Shown here piece by piece: positions 60,171 through 64,000 of a stretch of DNA of 64,000 bases. The stretch's first letter is position 1, and the number at the start of each line of letters is the position of its first letter. Made by a program: the position numbers and the translations under genes. The stretch lies in assembly GCF_009668025.1 (NCBI RefSeq), contig NZ_WJXZ01000014.1:62001-126000 (forward strand). Direction: 5' to 3'. Source of the DNA: Larkinella terrae (lineage in GTDB: Bacteria; Bacteroidota; Bacteroidia; Cytophagales; Spirosomataceae). The notes beneath the pieces were generated by a model. It worked only from the letters and a program-made list of their open reading frames with translations. It was not told the DNA's origin and did not search any database.

Positions 60171-60707
60171 ATGAAACAAAAAATTGGATTTACGGCACTT
60201 GCCCTGATGCTCTGGATGAGTTTCAGCGCTTTTCTGAGTGCCCCTAAAACCGTTGCCCAGATGACAACGGAGTGGACACGCGCGAAAGAATTCACCAAGG
60301 AGTATTTGGACGCGATGCCGGAAGACGGCATGGGCTACAAACCAACGCCCGAAATCCGGAGCTTTGCTGAGCAAATGCTGCATTTGACCGCTGCCAACTA
60401 CAATTTTACTGCAGCCGCTACCGGAAAAGCCAATCCGATGCAGGGAAAAAAGCTGGAGGCAATGGACGAATTAAAAACAAAAGCCGCTCTGACGAAAGCT
60501 GTCATGGATAGCTACGACTTCGTGCTGGATGGCATCAAGGGGCTGAGTGACGCCCAACTGGCCGAAAACGTCAAGATGGGACCGCGTGAAATGTCCCGCG
60601 AAACCGTTTTTGCCAAGGCGTTTGAGCATCAGACTCACCACCGGGGCCAGGCAACGATCTACATTCGGATGAAAGGCATCAAGCCGCCGAATGAGAAATT
60701 GTTTTAA
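60171..60707 (+). CDS. Secreted DinB-family protein
   Basis: This 178-residue protein has a signal peptide-like N-terminus (IGFTALALMLWMSFSAFLSA) and a four-helix DinB/YfiT bundle. The three metal-ligand His positions are recognisable as MLHLTAANYNF and FEHQTHHRGQATIYI. DinB relatives bind divalent metals and act in stress or thiol transfer, usually inside the cell; the signal-like start makes this copy probably periplasmic. It has its own promoter and a terminator downstream. Confidence 0.85.
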   Translation: MKQKIGFTALALMLWMSFSAFLSAPKTVAQMTTEWTRAKEFTKEYLDAMPEDGMGYKPTPEIRSFAEQMLHLTAANYNFTAAATGKANPMQGKKLEAMDELKTKAALTKAVMDSYDFVLDGIKGLSDAQLAENVKMGPREMSRETVFAKAFEHQTHHRGQATIYIRMKGIKPPNEKLF

Positions 60708-60733
60708 CATCATTAGTAATTAAGGTAGAATGG

Positions 60734-60776
60734 AAACCAGAGTTCGGCGTGTTTTGTCGGGCTCTGGTTTTATTTT
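60734..60776 (+). terminator. Terminator after the DinB gene
   Basis: AAACCAGAG (60734-60742) pairs with CTCTGGTTT (60762-60770), followed by TTATTTT. Confidence 0.75.
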
Positions 60777-60879
60777 GGAGATATGTACTTACAAAATTAA
60801 TTGTACCCGATAAGCCTTAACTTGCCTGTCTAACTCCGGAAAAGTTAGTCAAAATCTCGTTGACGGGAACTTACAAACG

Positions 60880-61893
60880 ATGAAACGATACACCTTTGCG
60901 TTGGCCGTCGGATTGGTGATGTTGCTGACCATCAGCAGTGGCTGGCTGCGCCCTGAAGCGGTTTTTCGCCAGGTTACGCCAAAAATGATGTACGGCGACC
61001 AATCCCGGCTGGGCCGGCCTTACGCCAAAGATCCCCACGTCGTCAAATTTAAGGGGCGTTACCTGCTGTATTTTTCCATACCGGCCTACACTGATTCCAG
61101 CGGTGTCAAGCACGGTTGGGGCATTGGCGTGGCCGAAAGCCGGAACCTGATCGACTGGCAGAAAATTGCGGAAATTCCGCCCGTGGCAGATTACGAAAAA
61201 GCAGGCATCTGTGCGCCCGGCGCTTTGCTGAAAGACGGCAAAATTCATCTGTTTTACCAGACCTACGGGGGCGGCCCGAAAGATGCGATCTGCCATGCGT
61301 GGTCGGACGATGGCGTTCATTTTACCCGTAACGCGACCAACCCGATTTTCCGCCCGACGGGCGCGTGGAACTGCGGTCGGGCGATTGATGCGGAAGTATA
61401 CCGGTTTAAAAACCAGTATTTTCTCTATTTTGCTACCCGCGATCCGGCGTATAAAAACCAGATTCTGGGCGTGGCCGTTACCCCCTTGAAAACGTCATTC
61501 AACCGCGAGGAGTGGCAGCAACTTTCGACCGAAGGTCCGATTTTGAAACCGGAGCTGGCCTGGGAAGGAGAGTGCATTGAAGGTGCTTCGGTGATCGAGC
61601 GAAACGGCGAACTGGTGATGTTTTACGCCGGGGCTTACAACAACTGGCCGCAGCAGATTGGCATCGCCCACAGCCGGGACGGACTCCACTGGGAACGGAT
61701 GCAGACCGACCCTTTTTTGAAAAACGGGGCACCGGGCAGTTGGAACGCCAGCGAATCCGGACACCCGCATATTTTTGAAGACAGCGACCACCAGACGTAT
61801 TTGTTTTACCAGGGCAACAACGACAAAGGCCGCACCTGGCTGCTGTCCAACGAGAAACTGAGCTGGAAAGGTACCCGTCCGGTGCTGCCTTGA
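60880..61893 (+). CDS. Secreted GH43/GH117-like five-bladed propeller glycosidase
   Basis: This 337-residue protein has a signal peptide (FALAVGLVMLLTISSGWL). The first blade carries the catalytic-type Asp in GRPYAKDPHVVKFKGRY, and later blades read APGALLKDGKIHLFYQTYGG, GRAIDAEVYRFKNQYFLYF and CIEGASVIERNGELVMFY, matching the clan GH-F/J propellers. The specific activity (arabinosidase, xylosidase, other) cannot be told. It converges on aspS. No adjacent sugar genes. Confidence 0.72.
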   Translation: MKRYTFALAVGLVMLLTISSGWLRPEAVFRQVTPKMMYGDQSRLGRPYAKDPHVVKFKGRYLLYFSIPAYTDSSGVKHGWGIGVAESRNLIDWQKIAEIPPVADYEKAGICAPGALLKDGKIHLFYQTYGGGPKDAICHAWSDDGVHFTRNATNPIFRPTGAWNCGRAIDAEVYRFKNQYFLYFATRDPAYKNQILGVAVTPLKTSFNREEWQQLSTEGPILKPELAWEGECIEGASVIERNGELVMFYAGAYNNWPQQIGIAHSRDGLHWERMQTDPFLKNGAPGSWNASESGHPHIFEDSDHQTYLFYQGNNDKGRTWLLSNEKLSWKGTRPVLP

Positions 61894-61938
61894 AAAACCG
61901 CAAGCTTTCTAATTCCCTTCTTCTGGACTTATCATAAA

Positions 61939-61985
61939 ACCGGAAAGGCGCAGGTCGAAAACCCGCGCCTTTCCGGTAAAGCACT
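61939..61985. terminator. Bidirectional terminator between the GH43-like gene and aspS
   Basis: A perfect 13-bp stem (ACCGGAAAGGCGC at 61939-61951, complement at 61965-61977). T-rich sequence follows on both strands. Confidence 0.8.
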
Positions 61986-61994
61986 TTTTATTCC

Positions 61995-63764
61995 TTATTT
62001 TTTTGCGACCGCAATCTGCAGTTCGTCCAGTTGCGCCGGAGCAATTGCGGACGGCGAGTCGATCATGACGTCGCGGCCCGAGTTGTTTTTCGGGAAAGCA
62101 ATGAAATCGCGGATGGAATCGGCGCCCCCGAAAATGGAGCAAAGCCGGTCGAAACCGAACGCGATACCGCCGTGGGGCGGAGCGCCGAACTCGAACGCAT
62201 CCAGTAAAAAACCGAACTGCGCCTTGGCTTCTTCGGGCGTGAAACCCAGCAGATCGAACATGCGCGACTGCAAATCCCGCTGGAAAATCCGGATTGAACC
62301 ACCACCCACTTCGGTGCCGTTGATCACCATGTCGTAGGCATTGGCCCGCACCGCGCCGGGATCGGTTTCCAGCAATTTAATATCTTCCGGTTTGGGCGAT
62401 GTGAACGGGTGGTGCATGGCAAACCAGCGGTTTTCTTCTTCGCCGAATTCCAGCAGCGGGAAATCCAGTACCCACAACGCGCTGAACTGGTTCGGATCGC
62501 GCAGACCCAGCCGACTGCCCATTTCCAGCCGCAATTCGCTCAGCTGTTTCCGGACCTTATTGGTTTCGCCGGACATAACCAGCAGTAAATCACCCGGTTC
62601 GGCCTGGAACTGAACCACCCAATGTTTCAGGTCTTCTTCCGAATAAAACTTGTCGACCGATGATTTGATCGTTCCATCTTCGTTATACCGGACGTAAATC
62701 AATCCTTTTCCGCCAATCTGGGGGCGTTTGATGAAGTCCGTGAGTTCGTCTACCTGTTTGCGGGTGTAATGGGCGCAGCCTTTGGCGTTGATCCCGATCA
62801 CCAGCTCCGCTGAATCGAACACGACGAAGTTTTTCCCTGACGTCAGATCCACGGTGTCAAAAGCGCCTTTCAACTCAACAAACGACATCCCGAAACGCGT
62901 ATCCGGTTTGTCGGAACCGTACAGGCGCATGGCTTCGGCGTAGGTCATGCGGGGCACTTCGTCCAGCGTGAGACCAATCACGTTTTTGAACAGGTGCCGC
63001 ACCAGGCCTTCGAACATCTGAAGAATATCTTCCTGCTTAATGAACGACATCTCGCAGTCGATCTGGGTAAATTCCGGCTGGCGGTCGGCCCGCAGGTCTT
63101 CATCCCGGAAACACTTGACAATCTGGTAATACCGGTCAAAACCCGATACCATCAGCAGTTGCTTGAACGTCTGGGGCGATTGCGGCAGGGCGTAAAATTC
63201 GCCCGGATTCATGCGGCTCGGCACCACGAAATCGCGGGCACCTTCCGGCGTCGATTTAATCAAAACCGGGGTTTCGACCTCAATAAAATCCTGGCCGTCC
63301 ATGTAAATCCGCGTCTGCTGCGCCATTTTGTGCCGCAATTCGAGATTCTTACGAACGGGATTCCGGCGTAAATCGAGGTAGCGGTATTTCATCCGCAGGT
63401 CGTCGCCACCGTCGGTATCGTCTTCAATCAGAAACGGCGGCAGTTTGGCCGGATTCAATATTTCCAGCTTTTCCAGCCGGATTTCGATGTCACCCGTTGG
63501 CAGATTAGGATTTTTGGATTTGCGCTCGATCACTTCGCCGGTGGCTTTCAGAACAAACTCCCGACCCAGCGTGCGGGTCAGGGCGATGGTTGCCGGGTCG
63601 GTTTTTCCTTCTTCGAGCAACAGTTGGGTCAGGCCGTAGCGGTCGCGCAGGTCGATCCAGATCAGACCCCCTTTGTCGCGGATACGCTGGACCCAGCCAC
63701 AGAGAATAACTTGTGTGTTAACGTGTTCGATGCGAATTTCTCCGCAGGTATGAGATCGAAGCAT
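61995..63764 (-). CDS. aspS: Aspartyl-tRNA synthetase
   Basis: This 589-residue class II synthetase charges tRNA-Asp. An N-terminal OB anticodon domain (about 1-110; [21 protein letters not shown]) precedes the catalytic domain with motif 2 [19 protein letters not shown], a bacterial GAD insertion (about 300-420) and motif 3 [10 protein letters not shown] near the end. The usual bacterial length fits the ATG at 63764; the frame remains open to 63950 but that part has no homology-like features. Housekeeping gene; no neighbours in common. Confidence 0.97.
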   Translation of the reverse strand: MLRSHTCGEIRIEHVNTQVILCGWVQRIRDKGGLIWIDLRDRYGLTQLLLEEGKTDPATIALTRTLGREFVLKATGEVIERKSKNPNLPTGDIEIRLEKLEILNPAKLPPFLIEDDTDGGDDLRMKYRYLDLRRNPVRKNLELRHKMAQQTRIYMDGQDFIEVETPVLIKSTPEGARDFVVPSRMNPGEFYALPQSPQTFKQLLMVSGFDRYYQIVKCFRDEDLRADRQPEFTQIDCEMSFIKQEDILQMFEGLVRHLFKNVIGLTLDEVPRMTYAEAMRLYGSDKPDTRFGMSFVELKGAFDTVDLTSGKNFVVFDSAELVIGINAKGCAHYTRKQVDELTDFIKRPQIGGKGLIYVRYNEDGTIKSSVDKFYSEEDLKHWVVQFQAEPGDLLLVMSGETNKVRKQLSELRLEMGSRLGLRDPNQFSALWVLDFPLLEFGEEENRWFAMHHPFTSPKPEDIKLLETDPGAVRANAYDMVINGTEVGGGSIRIFQRDLQSRMFDLLGFTPEEAKAQFGFLLDAFEFGAPPHGGIAFGFDRLCSIFGGADSIRDFIAFPKNNSGRDVMIDSPSAIAPAQLDELQIAVAKK

Positions 63765-63844
63765 ACTCTTCAAATGGTTCAATAAGCCGCAAATGTAGCC
63801 AAAGTATACCCGCCTATCAAGCCGAAATAAAAATCGATGCCGGA

Positions 63845-64000
63845 TTATTGAGCAGCAACGACCGGCGCCTTTTGCAGGAAAGCCCGGGCAAAGCTTTGGG
63901 TGTAGCGGGTGGCGGTTTTCCGGTTCAGGTGTTTGCCGTCGTCGGAACAATCGGCGGGGAAGGGCGATGTGAATGCCCGATGAAAGGGAACGGCAATCCG
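63845..64000 (-). CDS. C-terminus of a probable SGNH-type hydrolase, 5' part outside window
   Basis: The last 51 codons of a gene read in from beyond the window. The piece contains [15 protein letters not shown], where Asp-Gly-Lys-His followed by Leu-Asn matches the Asp-x-x-His end of SGNH/GDSL hydrolases, then [10 protein letters not shown] and a short tail. With so little sequence the family is a guess. Confidence 0.45.
   Translation of the reverse strand, partial: RIAVPFHRAFTSPFPADCSDDGKHLNRKTATRYTQSFARAFLQKAPVVAAQ

Noticed and set aside
63765-63950. N-terminal extension of aspS by 62 codons
   Set aside because: The extension is Arg/His-rich and unlike any AspRS; the ATG at 63764 gives the normal bacterial N-terminus.
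1-64000. tRNA, rRNA, transposase, integrase or phage genes
   Set aside because: I looked for cloverleaf ends, rRNA-like conserved stretches and DDE or tyrosine recombinase motifs and saw none.

Overview
The window is about 64 kb of dense, roughly 53-55% G+C bacterial chromosome. SusC/SusD pairs, a T9SS-type C-terminal sorting signal, TAnnTTTG promoter elements and AraC-type hybrid two-component proteins point to the Bacteroidota. Protein style and oligonucleotide habits suggest the Cytophagales, near Larkinella/Spirosoma; the genus is inference. I saw no rRNA, tRNA, CRISPR array, transposase or phage gene.

Layout. 0-2.2 kb: the end of a Gfo/Idh/MocA oxidoreductase and a FucP-like sugar transporter. 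2.3-3.05 kb: an A+T-rich nucleotidyltransferase pair resembling a toxin-antitoxin module. 3.3-9.0 kb: an SMP-30 propeller, a TPR sensor kinase and a REC-kinase-REC-AraC hybrid. 9.2-11.4 kb: two copies of a small secreted-protein gene flanking a TIM-barrel isomerase gene. 11.5-13.5 kb: nagB-nagA, followed by the remnant of a DUF3667 membrane protein gene. 14.0-15.9 kb: a cNMP-patatin protein.

15.9-40.4 kb is the centre of the window: a sialic-acid-type polysaccharide utilization locus. A FadR-type GntR regulator diverges from susC-susD. These are followed by nanA, four BNR/sialidase-like proteins (one fused to an SGNH esterase), a Tat-exported SGNH esterase, an N-deacylase, an SDR, a PLP enzyme, an MFS transporter, RraA-, RidA- and M81-family proteins, an SMP-30 protein, a NanM-type mutarotase, an aldo/keto reductase and a second SDR. 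The likely flow is release and de-O-acetylation of nonulosonates outside the cell, SusCD uptake, anomer conversion (NanM-like), cleavage to an N-acyl-mannosamine and pyruvate (NanA), then NagA and NagB. No ManNAc epimerase is visible. The tightly coupled deacylase-SDR-PLP-MFS-RraA-RidA-M81 run has no assigned pathway and is the best candidate for new biochemistry.

40.5-47 kb holds a beta-roll repeat surface protein with a T9SS partner, small proteins, a zinc-peptidase-like protein, a cupin and an amidohydrolase. 47.4-56.5 kb holds an alpha-L-fucosidase, then an OmpR-type two-component system followed by a TolC-adaptor-CzcA-type efflux operon; four 11-bp-phased direct repeats lie in front of the efflux genes. 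56.8-64 kb holds an SDR, an AraC regulator, a MoeB-rhodanese protein, a DinB protein, a GH43-like protein, aspS and the 3' end of a probable SGNH hydrolase gene.

Two sequence-level signals cut across the genes. The heptamer AAAACCG/CGGTTTT is heavily over-represented on both strands and in all frames. Intergenic spaces carry several palindromic repeat families, some of which run into coding ends.
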